Shown: positions 1 through 8,042, numbered from the stretch's first letter. The stretch is DNA of 64,000 nt from an uncultured Parabacteroides sp. (GCA_949298575.1 CASFXH010000004.1:1-64000); one strand, 5' to 3'. Numbers and translations: made by a program. Notes: a model not told the origin generated them from the sequence alone.

Positions 1-23
1 CTGGCGAAGGGCTTCGCGGAATA

Positions 24-81
24 GAAAACGATCGTCGGCAGCTCCGCGTACCCCAACCCGGAGCGGCCGACGATCGTTTTC
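24..81. terminator. Long two-part hairpin, probable bidirectional terminator
   Basis: A perfect 16-bp inverted repeat (24-39 with 66-81, arms beginning GAAAACGATCGTCGGC) encloses a second 6-bp stem (41-46 with 59-64). The outer arms end in AAAA/TTTT on either strand, so it could stop transcription in both directions. It lies just after an in-frame TAG at 22-24 that could end a rightward gene lying mostly outside the window. Confidence 0.6.
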
Positions 82-116
82 CCAATACCTTATTATATAT
101 ATAAGGCAAAAACGAG

Positions 117-168
117 AAAAGCCTTTCTCCCCGCCGGTTGGGCTGGGGGAAAGGCTTTCGCTTTTTTC
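117..168. terminator. Rho-independent terminator, likely bidirectional
   Basis: The stem 118-132 with 145-158 (AAAGCCTTTC paired with GAAAGGCTTT plus a C/G run with one bulge) is followed by a T run on the plus strand (161-167). On the minus strand it is followed by TTTTCTCGTTTTT. It sits 20 bp beyond the stop codon of the leftward DUF5606 gene and probably ends the nusB-to-DUF5606 operon. Confidence 0.75.
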
Positions 169-188
169 ATTCGGAAAGGGCCGGAAGA

Positions 189-650
189 TTAGTTGGCCGC
201 TTCCTCGGCGCTCGTCGCTTCGGGTTGCGCCCCGGCGTCTTCCGTCTGCTCCTCCTCGGCGGGGGTGAAATCATTGATGCCCGCTTGAATCAGGAGATTA
301 TACCAGTTGAGGAGCTTGCGGATATCGCTCGGATAGACGCGTTCGCGGTCGAAGTTGGGCAGGATCTCGGCAAAATAGGCGCGCAATTCGTCCGCGCTGG
401 CTTTTGCCGGGGAAAACGAGAGCGTCTGGCCGTTTTCCTTCTCCTTGACGGAGGTGAGGACCTCGTGGAGCGGCGCCTCGCCTTCCTCGGTATAGATGGC
501 GATGTCGCCCAAGGAGGTCACTTTATCTTTCGCGTGGGCGGGGATTTTCTTATGATCCATCAGCGACTCCACGATCAACATGTTCTTGGCGTGCGAACTC
601 AACCGGTATAAGCCTGGCTTCCCGGAGATCGCTAAAATAGTCTTCAGCAT
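189..650 (-). CDS. DUF5606 family protein
   Basis: This 153-residue protein starts MLKTILAISGKPGLYRL, the conserved opening of the Bacteroidota DUF5606 family. Residues 1-125 form the conserved part. The last 25 or so residues are an acidic Glu/Ala/Thr-rich tail of the kind that varies between species. It has no signal peptide and no membrane segment, so it should be cytoplasmic. Its molecular role is not known to me. It is the last gene of a leftward operon (nusB-yajC-ybbR-coaE-DUF5606), 85 bp after coaE. A strongly AT-rich element (659-676) lies just before its start and may form its leader or an internal promoter. Confidence 0.85.
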   Translation of the reverse strand: MLKTILAISGKPGLYRLSSHAKNMLIVESLMDHKKIPAHAKDKVTSLGDIAIYTEEGEAPLHEVLTSVKEKENGQTLSFSPAKASADELRAYFAEILPNFDRERVYPSDIRKLLNWYNLLIQAGINDFTPAEEEQTEDAGAQPEATSAEEAAN

Positions 651-658
651 ACTTCTTA

Positions 659-676
659 CCTTATATTATATATTAA
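659..676. promoter_or_regulatory. AT-rich near-palindromic element before DUF5606
   Basis: CCTTATATTATATATTAA lies 9 bp before the DUF5606 start. Read on the coding strand it gives a TATATAATATAAGGTAAG leader. Nearly the same leader stands before mtnA (32499-32520), and related motifs recur at 88-106, 6436-6455 and 28422-28437. Its function is unknown; it could be a promoter, a leader or a protein-binding site. Confidence 0.4.
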
Positions 677-735
677 TGAATCCTTTTCGAGGCGCGAAAG
701 TAGCACAAACGGGGCAATAAACCGAGCGGGCGGCG

Positions 736-1338
736 TCAAAAATGCGCGTTGGCCTGTCGCGAGAGGGTGTCGACGAGGGTTCCGACTTGGGGAATGAGCG
801 CTTGGCGGTCGTCGTTGAGGATCACGTGGTCGGCCCGCCGACGTTTTTCCTCGTCGGGCATTTGGCTGGCCACGCGCCGTTCGATGGCCTCGCGCGAGGC
901 GTGGTCGCGAGCTTGCGCGCGGGCGATCCGGATCTCGAGCGGGGCGTCGACCATCACGACCGTATCGACCATCCCATCGAACCCCGACTCGAACAGGATG
1001 GCCGACTCGATGGCGACCAGTGGCCGCCCTTGCCGCGTGCACCAATCCAGGAAGTCGCGGTTGACGACGGGGTGGATGAGGGCGTTCACGCGGGCCAAGT
1101 TCTCGGGATGCCCGAAGATGAAGCTGGCCAGGTAGCGCCGGTCGAGCGTGCCGCCCGGCCCCCCGTAGACCCGCTCGCCGGCGATCTCGAGGAGGCCTCG
1201 GCGAATGACGGGCGAGCGGCCGGTCAGGCGCTTGCTCTCCCGGTCGGCGTCGTAGACGGGCACGCCGTAAAGCCTTAACAGCTCGGAGACGACTGATTTC
1301 CCGCTGCCTATGCCACCTGTGACACCAATTTTGAGCAT
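736..1338 (-). CDS. coaE: Dephospho-CoA kinase
   Basis: CoaE phosphorylates the ribose 3'-hydroxyl of dephospho-CoA, the last step of coenzyme A synthesis in the cytoplasm. The 200-residue protein opens with a P-loop, GVTGGIGSGKS (residues 5-15), followed by the CoaE-typical VYDADRESKRL (about 28-38). Later come HPENLARVNALIHPVV and the LFESGFD segment seen in the family. The length is normal. It follows ybbR after only 3 bp and is presumably translated from the same message. Housekeeping assignment with little doubt. Confidence 0.97.
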   Translation of the reverse strand: MLKIGVTGGIGSGKSVVSELLRLYGVPVYDADRESKRLTGRSPVIRRGLLEIAGERVYGGPGGTLDRRYLASFIFGHPENLARVNALIHPVVNRDFLDWCTRQGRPLVAIESAILFESGFDGMVDTVVMVDAPLEIRIARAQARDHASREAIERRVASQMPDEEKRRRADHVILNDDRQALIPQVGTLVDTLSRQANAHF

Positions 1339-1341
1339 GGG

Positions 1342-2343
1342 CTAATGACTTTCTTCGATGAGGAACTCGATCTTGTCGGGCGACAAGGTCGCGGAGTGGA
1401 TCCACGTGGGGCTTTTCCGGAGCATGACCTGCTGGTAGCTCGACGTGTTCTCGTAAAGCTCGGCGAAGGGGATCGTGATCTCGAAATCTTTCTCGGTCAA
1501 ATCCTTGAACTTAGACAACGGCACGCGGCACGTCACGGCGATCGACGCCGGGAACATCCTCACCTTGTAGCGGGGCGGGATGTCGGCGCACGTGATGGGA
1601 ATTTCGAGTGTCTTTTCGGTGTATTCCTCGATGGGGATGATGACGGCCACGTATTCCGTCTCGAAATTCACCCCCGGGATGGGCTCGAGCCGCAACTCGC
1701 GCGAGAAAGTCTTTGTCGCCCCCTCGATCACCGTATACGTCGTATTGACCTCGTTGAGCGTATCGAGGAGCGCCCTCGAGGCGTAGGCCTTGACCCTCTT
1801 GGGCCGGATCAGGATCTCGCCCGAAAGCTGGAATCCCGTCTTGAACTTGAGGTCGCCGTTGAAGCGCACGGTAAGTTCCTTCTCCGCCCGTTGCCCGTAG
1901 GCCACGTCGATTTGCTCCGGCGTGATGTTCAGGATCCTGGTCGAGGCGAAGATCTGTTTTTCGACGAACGCCCGCAGCTCGTCGGCGCCGACAACGATCC
2001 GCCCCGTGTCGGCGCCCGCGGGCATTTGGATGGCGAACGGCGTCCGTTTCCGGGAGACCATGTAGTTCAGCAGGGCGCTTCCCTTCTCGCGGATACGGAC
2101 GGTCAGCTCGGCGGGGGCATCCTTCTCCAGCGCGATGTTGGAGGGCAGGTCGCCATACTCGACCGGGATCTTGATGTCCGTCTCATATTCCAGTTGCAAG
2201 CTCTGCAGCAACCAGAAGACGAAAGCGAGGAGAATAAATAAAGAAAAGATTAACATTTCCTTCCACTTTTGGCTGTGGAAGAATCTGTTAATCTCTTCTT
2301 TGGTGGATTGGACCCGATGCCGTACGCGCTCGTTCTGAGACAT
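1342..2343 (-). CDS. YbbR-like domain protein (CdaR-type)
   Basis: This 333-residue protein has an N-terminal cytoplasmic stretch, one membrane segment at about residues 30-48 (IFSLFILLAFVFWLLQSLQ), and an extracytoplasmic beta-rich remainder built of YbbR-like repeats. YbbR/CdaR proteins in Firmicutes bind and regulate the diadenylate cyclase CdaA. In Bacteroidales the single-pass form lies in this same conserved place between yajC and coaE, but no partner is visible here, so a link to c-di-AMP is only inferred. It sits 12 bp after yajC. Confidence 0.85.
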   Translation of the reverse strand: MSQNERVRHRVQSTKEEINRFFHSQKWKEMLIFSLFILLAFVFWLLQSLQLEYETDIKIPVEYGDLPSNIALEKDAPAELTVRIREKGSALLNYMVSRKRTPFAIQMPAGADTGRIVVGADELRAFVEKQIFASTRILNITPEQIDVAYGQRAEKELTVRFNGDLKFKTGFQLSGEILIRPKRVKAYASRALLDTLNEVNTTYTVIEGATKTFSRELRLEPIPGVNFETEYVAVIIPIEEYTEKTLEIPITCADIPPRYKVRMFPASIAVTCRVPLSKFKDLTEKDFEITIPFAELYENTSSYQQVMLRKSPTWIHSATLSPDKIEFLIEESH

Positions 2344-2355
2344 GGTCGTGTCCGC

Positions 2356-2670
2356 TTATTTCTGTTTTGCGTCCTCGATCGAGGCGTAGACAGAGGCTTT
2401 GTCTACCTTGATATTGACGCCGTTGGCGACTTCGATCATCATGTAGACATCCCCGATCTCGCGGATGCGTCCGTAGAGGCCTCCCGCGGTGATGACGTTA
2501 TCGCCAACCTTCAAGGCCTCGCGGGCTTTCTGGATTTCCTTTTGCTTCTTTTGTTGCGGACGGATCATGAAGAAATAGAAAATGGCTACGATGACGATCA
2601 TCATGACGATGCCCGACCATTGGCTACCTCCCGTCGCTTGGGCTTGGAGTAAAATGTTTAACGCGTTCAT
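2356..2670 (-). CDS. yajC: Preprotein translocase accessory subunit YajC
   Basis: YajC is a small inner-membrane partner of the SecDF complex in Sec-dependent export. The 104-residue protein has a short periplasmic N-terminus, one membrane helix (about residues 19-36, GIVMMIVIVAIFYFFMIRP), then the family hallmark RPQQKKQKE and a small cytoplasmic SH3-like domain (VGDNVITAGGLYGRI). Length and motif order are typical. It follows nusB after 75 bp in the leftward operon. secD and secF are not in the window. Confidence 0.95.
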   Translation of the reverse strand: MNALNILLQAQATGGSQWSGIVMMIVIVAIFYFFMIRPQQKKQKEIQKAREALKVGDNVITAGGLYGRIREIGDVYMMIEVANGVNIKVDKASVYASIEDAKQK

Positions 2671-2745
2671 GTTTTAAACTTTAGTTTTTGTATTGATGAT
2701 TGAGATAAATTCTAACGATACCGATCGCGAAAGTAGTGATAATAA

Positions 2746-3669
2746 TTAATCTTTGAGCAAGCCCCCTTCTTTTTTTAGCTCGGTGATGATCGCGTTCAGG
2801 ATACCGTTGATGAATGTGCCGCTCTTGGGCGTGCTGAAGTATTTGGCGGCATTGATGTATTCGTTGAGCGTGACATTGGTCGGGATCGTGGGGAAGCTGA
2901 AGATCTCGGCCATCGCGGTTTGCAGGATGACCATGTCCATTTGGGCTACCCGCTCCATTTCCCAGTTCTGGAGGTATTTTTCGACGCGTTCCCGCCACTC
3001 TGGTCCCTTCAGGATAGTCTGCCGGAAAAGGTTGATCGCGAACGTCTTGTCGTCTAGATCCTTGAACATGGGCATGAGGGGCTGCGCGCTCCCGTTTTTC
3101 TCGCTGAATTTCTTGATCGTCTTGAGGGCGAACGAGCTGACGATGTCGGTGTCGTTCCAATAGATGTTCTTGTCCTCCAGGTGCTCGTCGACTGTCTCGT
3201 CGTTGCAGATGAATTTCTTGAAGACTTGACGCCAGAACTCCTTGTCGGTCGCGTAAGAGTCGTTTTCCTTTTTCAGGTAATCCTGATAGATGTCTGAAGC
3301 GAGGATCTTGTCGAGCAGGGCCCGGATGAACTCCTCGTCGTCGGCCCATGAGAGTTTCCGTTCGTCGACTTGTTTGCGAAGCGTCTCGTTCTCGGCGAGT
3401 TGCGCGGCGAATCGGTTATTGATGAGACGGGTGTCGGGGTTCAGTTCTTCCTCGGAAGGCAGGAGCTTGTTCTTTCGGGCGTCGATAAGTCGCTTTTGCA
3501 GGTCCGTGATTTCCGTGATCAGCAAAAGGTAATAAAAATACAAGTCATACGATTTCTGGAGACTGAACAGGAGTTCTTTTTCCGCGACATTGAGGTCGCC
3601 CTTCCCGTTCTGATAGTAGGAATAGACTATCTGTAAAACTTTAAGGCGGATTAAAATTCTGTTGATCAT
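2746..3669 (-). CDS. nusB: Transcription antitermination factor NusB, long Bacteroidota form
   Basis: NusB binds boxA RNA with S10 (NusE) during rRNA transcription. At 307 residues this is about twice the length of the E. coli protein, as usual in Bacteroidota. The N-terminal half is a helical extension starting MINRILIRLKVLQIVYSYYQ, and the classic NusB fold occupies about residues 215-305, including MVILQTAMAEIF and TLNEYINAAKYFSTPKSGTF. It is the first gene of the leftward operon. A TAATTTTG box lies at 3702-3709, 33 bp upstream. Confidence 0.93.
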   Translation of the reverse strand: MINRILIRLKVLQIVYSYYQNGKGDLNVAEKELLFSLQKSYDLYFYYLLLITEITDLQKRLIDARKNKLLPSEEELNPDTRLINNRFAAQLAENETLRKQVDERKLSWADDEEFIRALLDKILASDIYQDYLKKENDSYATDKEFWRQVFKKFICNDETVDEHLEDKNIYWNDTDIVSSFALKTIKKFSEKNGSAQPLMPMFKDLDDKTFAINLFRQTILKGPEWRERVEKYLQNWEMERVAQMDMVILQTAMAEIFSFPTIPTNVTLNEYINAAKYFSTPKSGTFINGILNAIITELKKEGGLLKD

Positions 3670-3701
3670 TTCTTTTAAAGAGCTTCTTAGTATTTTGGCT
3701 G

Positions 3702-3709
3702 CAAAATTA
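3702..3709 (-). promoter_or_regulatory. Putative -7 box of the nusB operon
   Basis: On the minus strand the sequence reads TAATTTTG, a match to the Bacteroidota primary-sigma -7 element TAnnTTTG, 33 bp before nusB. No clear TTTG -33 box is present at the expected distance. Confidence 0.5.
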
Positions 3710-3945
3710 CGCTAATTTTTTGGAAGTCGTGGTCTCTTTCCCCGCTTTTGGCGATTTCGGGAAGCATTTATTGGGAAAATGGGGGCATAGATTGGGGTAA
3801 TTAGTGAATAAAAAGGGGCATTTTTATTTTTTTATCAAAAAAACATCGATTAGTGGGCCGTAAGAATTGTTATTTTAAAAAAAATCCCACATATTTGAAG
3901 CAAATTTGGATGGAAGGTTTTAATGTAACTATTAAAGTAACTATC

Positions 3946-4329
3946 ATGGAAGAATCAGCAAAGAAAATGCGTGTTGAGGGCGGGGATAAGGAGATCCTAT
4001 ATTCCAAGTCCATAAAAGCGGGAAAGAGAATCTATTACTTAGATGTCAAAAGGAATCTGAGAGACGAGTTGTTTATCGCGATCACGGAGAGCAAGAAAAT
4101 CCAGCCGCGTGAAAGTGAGCAAGCCGTTTTCGAGAAGCATAAGATTTTCTTGTACCGGGAGGATTTTAATAAGTTTATGTCGGCGATGGATGATGTGATC
4201 GCTTATATTGACAAGCGTCAATCATCGGTATCGTTGGGTGAAGAGGACATGGAGGCCGCTTCCGGAAAAGTGAAGGAAGAGGAGGAAGAACCCGTCACCG
4301 ATGAGATTAAATTGGATATTAATTTCTGA
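3946..4329 (+). CDS. PUR-alpha-like DNA/RNA-binding protein (DUF3276)
   Basis: Starting at MEESAKKMRVEGG gives 127 residues, the usual size of this family. The frame also stays open upstream to 3853, but the extra residues are not family-like. The body (ILYSKSIKAGKRIYYLDVKRNLRDELFIAITESKK) is the single PUR repeat that dimerises and binds single-stranded nucleic acid. A Glu-rich linker and the tail EIKLDINF follow; the family commonly ends this way. It is cytoplasmic, monocistronic, and followed by a good terminator. No biochemical role can be assigned beyond nucleic-acid binding. Confidence 0.85.
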   Translation: MEESAKKMRVEGGDKEILYSKSIKAGKRIYYLDVKRNLRDELFIAITESKKIQPRESEQAVFEKHKIFLYREDFNKFMSAMDDVIAYIDKRQSSVSLGEEDMEAASGKVKEEEEEPVTDEIKLDINF

Positions 4330-4364
4330 GAGAGAGAAATATTCGAAGAGTGGAGTGAAAAACA

Positions 4365-4402
4365 GGGCCGCCTCCCGTTGGGGAAGCGACCCGTTTTGTT
4401 TT
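4365..4402 (+). terminator. Rho-independent terminator after the DUF3276 gene
   Basis: The stem 4365-4376 with 4381-4392 (12 pairs, two mismatches, loop GTTG) is followed by GTTTTGTTTT. It also lies in the path of the leftward ferredoxin gene ending at 4447. Confidence 0.75.
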
Positions 4403-4446
4403 CTATCCTTCCTTTAAGCGTTTGGATAGATCAGCGTCGTGGAAAC

Positions 4447-4617
4447 TTATTTATCCAAGTGGATCGCTTCTGCCGGGCAGGCGTCCGCGCAAGTTCCACA
4501 CTCCGTACACATTTCAGGGTTGATAGAGTATTTATCGCCTTCTGAAATCGCACCTACCGGACACTCGTCAATGCAAGTTCCGCACGCTACACAATCATCG
4601 CTAATTACGTAAGCCAT
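4447..4617 (-). CDS. Small 2x[4Fe-4S] ferredoxin
   Basis: This 56-residue reading frame starts MAYVISDDCVACGTC and ends EAIHLDK. It contains two complete CxxCxxCxxxCP cluster motifs (CVACGTCIDECP at about residues 9-20 and CTECGTCADACP at about 37-48), the pattern of clostridial-type 2[4Fe-4S] ferredoxins. These carry low-potential electrons, for example to or from pyruvate:ferredoxin oxidoreductase in anaerobes. It stands alone, leftward, between the DUF3276 and porT genes. Confidence 0.95.
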   Translation of the reverse strand: MAYVISDDCVACGTCIDECPVGAISEGDKYSINPEMCTECGTCADACPAEAIHLDK

Positions 4618-4703
4618 ATTCGTTTGTTTTTAATGATTTGGTAATTGTTAGTTGTCGCGAAATTATAGCTTTCTTCGTATTTGGGAAATTCTTCCGCCTC
4701 TTT

Positions 4704-4736
4704 TTTGCAAAAAATCTTCTTCCCGCAATATCTTTG
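4704..4736 (+). promoter_or_regulatory. Promoter of porT
   Basis: TTTG (4704-4707), 21 bp, then TATCTTTG (4729-4736) matches the Bacteroidota -33/-7 consensus in both boxes and spacing. It lies 41 bp before the porT start. Confidence 0.7.
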
Positions 4737-4777
4737 GACGTTTCTCGTTTATATAGTTAATGTGAATAAATACCGTT

Positions 4778-5491
4778 ATGCGTAGGATTTTGAAGCGAGT
4801 ATTATTATTGGTATGTTTGGTCGGGTTGGCTTTGGGAAAGCTCTCGGCCCAAAAGGAGAAAGAGAAGAATTTGCCTTACGCGGACTTGAAATGGTTCCAT
4901 TTGGGGTTCTACGTGGGGCTTCATTCTCAGGATCTGTTATTGACGAATACGGGGATCTCACAAAACGGGGAGATCTGGTTCGCCGAGATCCCTTCTTATT
5001 CACCGGGATTCAGTGTCGGGGTGATTGGAGATCTCTATCTGAACCAATATCTGAACTTGCGCCTTTCGCCGGGTATTCATTTTGGCGACAAGAGCTTTGT
5101 CTTCAAGGAGCAGGAGACAGGCGAGGAGTTCAAGACGAACGTGCGCTCCAATTATCTGAATATTCCGCTCAGCTTGAAATATACGGCGGTCCGCTTGAAT
5201 AATTATCGTCCTTACTTGCTCGCGGGAATTTATGGCGCGTTCGATATCGGGCGGAAAAAAGGCAACCCGCTTCTTCTCAAAAGCAAGGATTTTGGCGTGG
5301 AGTTCGGTGTCGGGTGCGATATCTACTTGCCTTATTTCAAGCTATGTCCTGAGTTGAAGTTCAGCTTCGGCTTGGTGGATCTTTTGGAAAAAGACCGTCC
5401 TGATTTGTCGGATCTCGAACTGATGAAATACACCAACGCGCTTTCGAAGGCCACCTCGCGGATGGTAACGTTGACAATCAACTTTGAATAA
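4778..5491 (+). CDS. porT: PorT-family outer-membrane beta-barrel protein
   Basis: The 237-residue protein has a signal peptide (MRRILKRVLLLVCLVGLALGKLSA, cleaved near residue 24) followed by alternating amphipathic strands, ending in a strand with a terminal aromatic-rich ITINFE-like end (VTLTINFE). PorT is an outer-membrane component of the type IX secretion system of Bacteroidota. The segment FHLGFYVGLHSQDLLL and the SNYLNIPLSLKY strand are typical of this family. It converges with cdsA and the two genes overlap by 14 bp at their ends. T9SS membership is inferred from family resemblance; no other por gene is nearby. Confidence 0.8.
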   Translation: MRRILKRVLLLVCLVGLALGKLSAQKEKEKNLPYADLKWFHLGFYVGLHSQDLLLTNTGISQNGEIWFAEIPSYSPGFSVGVIGDLYLNQYLNLRLSPGIHFGDKSFVFKEQETGEEFKTNVRSNYLNIPLSLKYTAVRLNNYRPYLLAGIYGAFDIGRKKGNPLLLKSKDFGVEFGVGCDIYLPYFKLCPELKFSFGLVDLLEKDRPDLSDLELMKYTNALSKATSRMVTLTINFE

Positions 5492-6314
5492 TGAACAACC
5501 GCAAGAACAGGTAGGCCGCGGGAATCGCGAGCAAGACGCTATCGAAGCGATCCAGCAGCCCCCCATGCCCTGGCAGGAGGTTTCCCGAGTCTTTTACACC
5601 CAATGTTCGTTTGATCAGTGATTCCACAAGGTCGCCCCACGTGCCGGCGATCACGACCGTCACGGCCAGTCCCAACCAAAGTGTCCATCCGATGTGCGGA
5701 TGGAACCAAGCGAATACTTGCGAGGCCCCGGCGGCGAATAAAAGTCCTCCAAAGAAGCCTTCCCACGATTTATTGGGCGAGATTCGCTCAAACAGTTTCC
5801 TCCGTCCGAATAAACTGCCGATCAGGTATGCGCCTGTGTCATTTAGCCAGACAAAGATAAAAATGGATAGGGCGAAATAGGGGAAATAGACGATCTCACC
5901 GGGCGTGTTCGGTATCGCCATCAAGAAGTTGAGGATGGCGAATGGCGCGGCGCAATAGATTTGCGCGAGGAGGGTAAGCGCCCAGTTGTTGATTGGGTTA
6001 TTATCCTTATGATAGAGTCCCGCTACGAAGACATAGATCAGGTATGCGATGTAGGGCAGGAAAACTTGATCGTCGGTTAGCGCGTTGGCGTAAGCGAAGG
6101 TCGCGATGAAGAGGTAGGCCCCACCTGCCGAACTGATGAACCGTTCGATATTCGCCTTCTCGTAATGTTTTGTCAATCCATAAAACTCCCATAGTGTCAG
6201 TCCCGTGATGAGACCGAAGACCACTAGGAAATAATAGGAATGAAAATAGATGGCGCTGACAAGGACCGCGACAAATATGATTCCTGTGATCGTCCGTATG
6301 ATGAAATTCTTCAA
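5478..6314 (-). CDS. cdsA: Phosphatidate cytidylyltransferase
   Basis: CdsA makes CDP-diacylglycerol from CTP and phosphatidate in the inner membrane, the branch point for bacterial phospholipids. The 278-residue protein has about seven or eight membrane helices. The family signature lies near the C-terminus, IKRTLGVKDSGNLLPGHGG followed by LDRFDS. The FGRRKLFERISPNKSWEG loop is also characteristic. In many Bacteroidales cdsA follows ftsH, but here the upstream 490 bp contains no gene, so it appears monocistronic. Confidence 0.96.
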   Translation of the reverse strand: MKNFIIRTITGIIFVAVLVSAIYFHSYYFLVVFGLITGLTLWEFYGLTKHYEKANIERFISSAGGAYLFIATFAYANALTDDQVFLPYIAYLIYVFVAGLYHKDNNPINNWALTLLAQIYCAAPFAILNFLMAIPNTPGEIVYFPYFALSIFIFVWLNDTGAYLIGSLFGRRKLFERISPNKSWEGFFGGLLFAAGASQVFAWFHPHIGWTLWLGLAVTVVIAGTWGDLVESLIKRTLGVKDSGNLLPGHGGLLDRFDSVLLAIPAAYLFLRLFIIQS

Positions 6315-6808
6315 GACGCGATGTGATTTAATGAGTTCTTAAAATCAATTTATCCCGCGAATATAGATGTTTTTGTCGACTTCCGGCTTTATTTTCGGCG
6401 CGACAAGGAAATAAGTTAAGGGAATGCGTGACTTTCCTTACATTATATATTAAGGAAAGGCGTGTTCTTTCGCGAGAATCCAGATCTGGAAGTAAAGGAA
6501 TGGGTTCTGCGGAGTTTTGCATTTGGGAACGCGAAGTTCCGCGTTTGGGAACGCGAGATTTTGCATTCGGGAATGCGAAACCTTTACAATAGGCATTCTA
6601 ATCGACTTATAACGCTTTTGAAAGGAGAAAAGTCCGCTTGAATGCTTCTGGAACGATAATTAACAAATGAAAAAGAGCGTAATCCCTTGCGAGATATGTG
6701 GTGAATCGCTATTTTCGCGGCGATTTTCCTTTGAAAGGGTAGAATGAAGCGGAGTTGGAGACAGCGCCCACCCTCGGGACATAACCTGTTAATTATATTT
6801 TAGAACAG
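6315..6808. other. Long intergenic region between cdsA and rplU
   Basis: This 494-bp divergent region has no convincing gene. It contains an AT-rich palindrome (6436-6455, arms TTTCCTTA and TAAGGAAA), a 22-bp tandem repeat (6513-6578), and about 230 bp of unexplained sequence before rplU. That stretch could hold the rplU-rpmA promoter and a leader. A 26-codon frame at 6667-6747 with a CEIC motif is noted but not supported. Confidence 0.6.
6513..6578. repeat. 22-bp tandem repeat, three copies, each with a hairpin
   Basis: Three 22-bp units start at 6513, 6535 and 6557. Unit 2 contains CGCGTT-TGGG-AACGCG, a perfect stem. Unit 3 contains TGCATT-CGGG-AATGCG, in which both arms have changed together (GCGTT/AACGC to GCATT/AATGC). 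Unit 1 is the intermediate GCATT/AACGC with one mismatch. Location: 5' region of both cdsA and rplU. Confidence 0.85.
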
Positions 6809-7126
6809 ATGTACGTAATTGTAGAAATTAACGGACAACAATTTAACGTATCGGAAGGCCGGAAGTTGTTCGTTCATCACATCCAGAACGCGGAGAGCGG
6901 CATGGTCGTGGAGTTTGACAAGGTGTTGTTGGTTGACAACAACGGTGAAGTAAAGGTTGGCGCACCGACGGTTGAGGGCGCTAAAGTCGTATGCGAGGTG
7001 CTCAGCCCGCTGGTAAAAGGCGATAAAGTGTTGGTATTCCACAAGAAGAGAAGAAAAGGCTATCGCAAGATGAGAGGTCATCGCCAACAGTTTACGCAGG
7101 TGAGTGTAAAAGAGATTGTTGCTTAA
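6809..7126 (+). CDS. rplU: 50S ribosomal protein L21
   Basis: This 105-residue protein ([22 protein letters not shown]) is a full-length L21, which binds 23S rRNA in the large subunit. The C-terminal [21 protein letters not shown] is the conserved basic RNA-binding end. It is followed after 21 bp by rpmA, the near-universal rplU-rpmA pair. The start region is AT-rich without a Shine-Dalgarno sequence, usual in Bacteroidota. Confidence 0.98.
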   Translation: MYVIVEINGQQFNVSEGRKLFVHHIQNAESGMVVEFDKVLLVDNNGEVKVGAPTVEGAKVVCEVLSPLVKGDKVLVFHKKRRKGYRKMRGHRQQFTQVSVKEIVA

Positions 7127-7147
7127 AATTAAGAGGAGATTTGAGAC

Positions 7148-7414
7148 ATGGCACATAAGAAAGGTGTAGGTAGTTCGAAGAACGGTCGTGAGTCACACAG
7201 CAAACGTCTTGGTGTGAAGATCTTTGGTGGTTCTTTCGCGAAAGCGGGCAACATTATCGTTCGCCAGAGAGGAACGGTTCATCATCCGGGCGTAAATGTC
7301 GGTATGGGCAAGGATCATACGTTGTACGCGTTGGTGGATGGCATCGTAACTTTCCGTCGGAAGAAAGAGAACAGATCGTATGTATCGGTCGAGGAGATCA
7401 AGGCTGAGGCCTAA
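7148..7414 (+). CDS. rpmA: 50S ribosomal protein L27
   Basis: The 88-residue protein begins [22 protein letters not shown]. This flexible N-terminus reaches the peptidyl-transferase centre, and it lacks the cleavable extension found in some Firmicutes. The rest ([25 protein letters not shown]) is the conserved beta-barrel. It is cotranscribed with rplU and ended by the terminator at 7441-7476. Confidence 0.98.
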   Translation: MAHKKGVGSSKNGRESHSKRLGVKIFGGSFAKAGNIIVRQRGTVHHPGVNVGMGKDHTLYALVDGIVTFRRKKENRSYVSVEEIKAEA

Positions 7415-7440
7415 TCCCGGATTCTCAAGAAAAGCATAAG

Positions 7441-7476
7441 AAAAGCTTGGTTCCTGTCAGGAGCCAAGCTTTTTTT
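7441..7476 (+). terminator. Rho-independent terminator after rpmA
   Basis: AAAAGCTTGGTTCCTG (7441-7456) pairs with CAGGAGCCAAGCTTTT (from 7458) with one G-T wobble, followed by a run of T residues. A long stem and T tract make it a strong terminator. Confidence 0.9.
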
Positions 7477-7534
7477 GAATAGGTCCACGATCTTGCGTCG
7501 CTTGTTTAGTTCGGACATTCCCCAATAAGGATCA

Positions 7535-7903
7535 TTATCTTCTTAACGTGTAAACCTTATTTTTCCCTTTCCATACTTGGATGATGGGTTTGCGAGGATC
7601 GTGCGCGAACGCTTCCAGTTCCGCTTTGGCTTTCTGGCGAGGCAGGCCTGTCATTCTCGCGTATTTTTTCGCATTGAGGTATTTATTCTGTTTGAGGTAA
7701 GAGATCGCCATGTCCAGGCGTCCTTTTCGAGTGAGACGGTGCTGGACATGAACGGTGACGGCTGGTCGGATAACAATGGCCGCTGTTGGACGGGGCGGGA
7801 TCGCGTGGGGCCGATGTTTGCGATGGGCTGACGCGGTCGCGCAACAAGCGATGGCTAATGCCATGACAAAAATACCTTTCTTCATAAAATTCATTGTCTT
7901 CAT
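7535..7903 (-). CDS. Small exported protein with a winged-helix-like C-terminal domain
   Basis: Up to 122 residues (starts possible at 7903 or, as MKKGIF, at 7885). A signal peptide (KKGIFVMALAIACCATASA) precedes a short His/Arg/Pro-rich stretch (HRKHRPHAIPPRP), and then a compact basic domain from about residue 58. That domain reads DMAISYLKQNKYLNAKKYA, RMTGLPRQKAKAELEAFA, then a beta-hairpin-like ending KGKNKVYTLRR. The helix-turn-helix-plus-wing pattern is what a nucleic-acid-binding domain would show, yet the protein looks exported. I know no function for it. It stands alone, leftward, between two rightward operons. Confidence 0.75.
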   Translation of the reverse strand: MKTMNFMKKGIFVMALAIACCATASAHRKHRPHAIPPRPTAAIVIRPAVTVHVQHRLTRKGRLDMAISYLKQNKYLNAKKYARMTGLPRQKAKAELEAFAHDPRKPIIQVWKGKNKVYTLRR

Positions 7904-8034
7904 GATTCTCTATTTTTTAACGTGACACTTAAAACATCCCGAATCCGTGAGCTCACCGAAAGGGATGTTCCGTGTTAAAGACATTCCAATAGCGGAAAAG
8001 TAAAAAGGACGATGGATATTTTTCAGATTGTTTT

Positions 8035-8042
8035 TATTTTTG
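8035..8042 (+). promoter_or_regulatory. Putative -7 box for DUF6057-GNAT
   Basis: TATTTTTG matches TAnnTTTG. Because transcription should begin about 7 bp downstream, a translation start at 8028 is unlikely, and the starts at 8067 or 8073 are favoured. Confidence 0.5.

Noticed and set aside
1..24. Possible end of a rightward gene (last codons read LAKGFAE then TAG)
   Set aside because: Only seven codons are visible; no homology can be judged.
6667..6747. 26-codon frame with a CEIC motif upstream of rplU
   Set aside because: Too short, with one CxxC only and no conserved context; likely chance.
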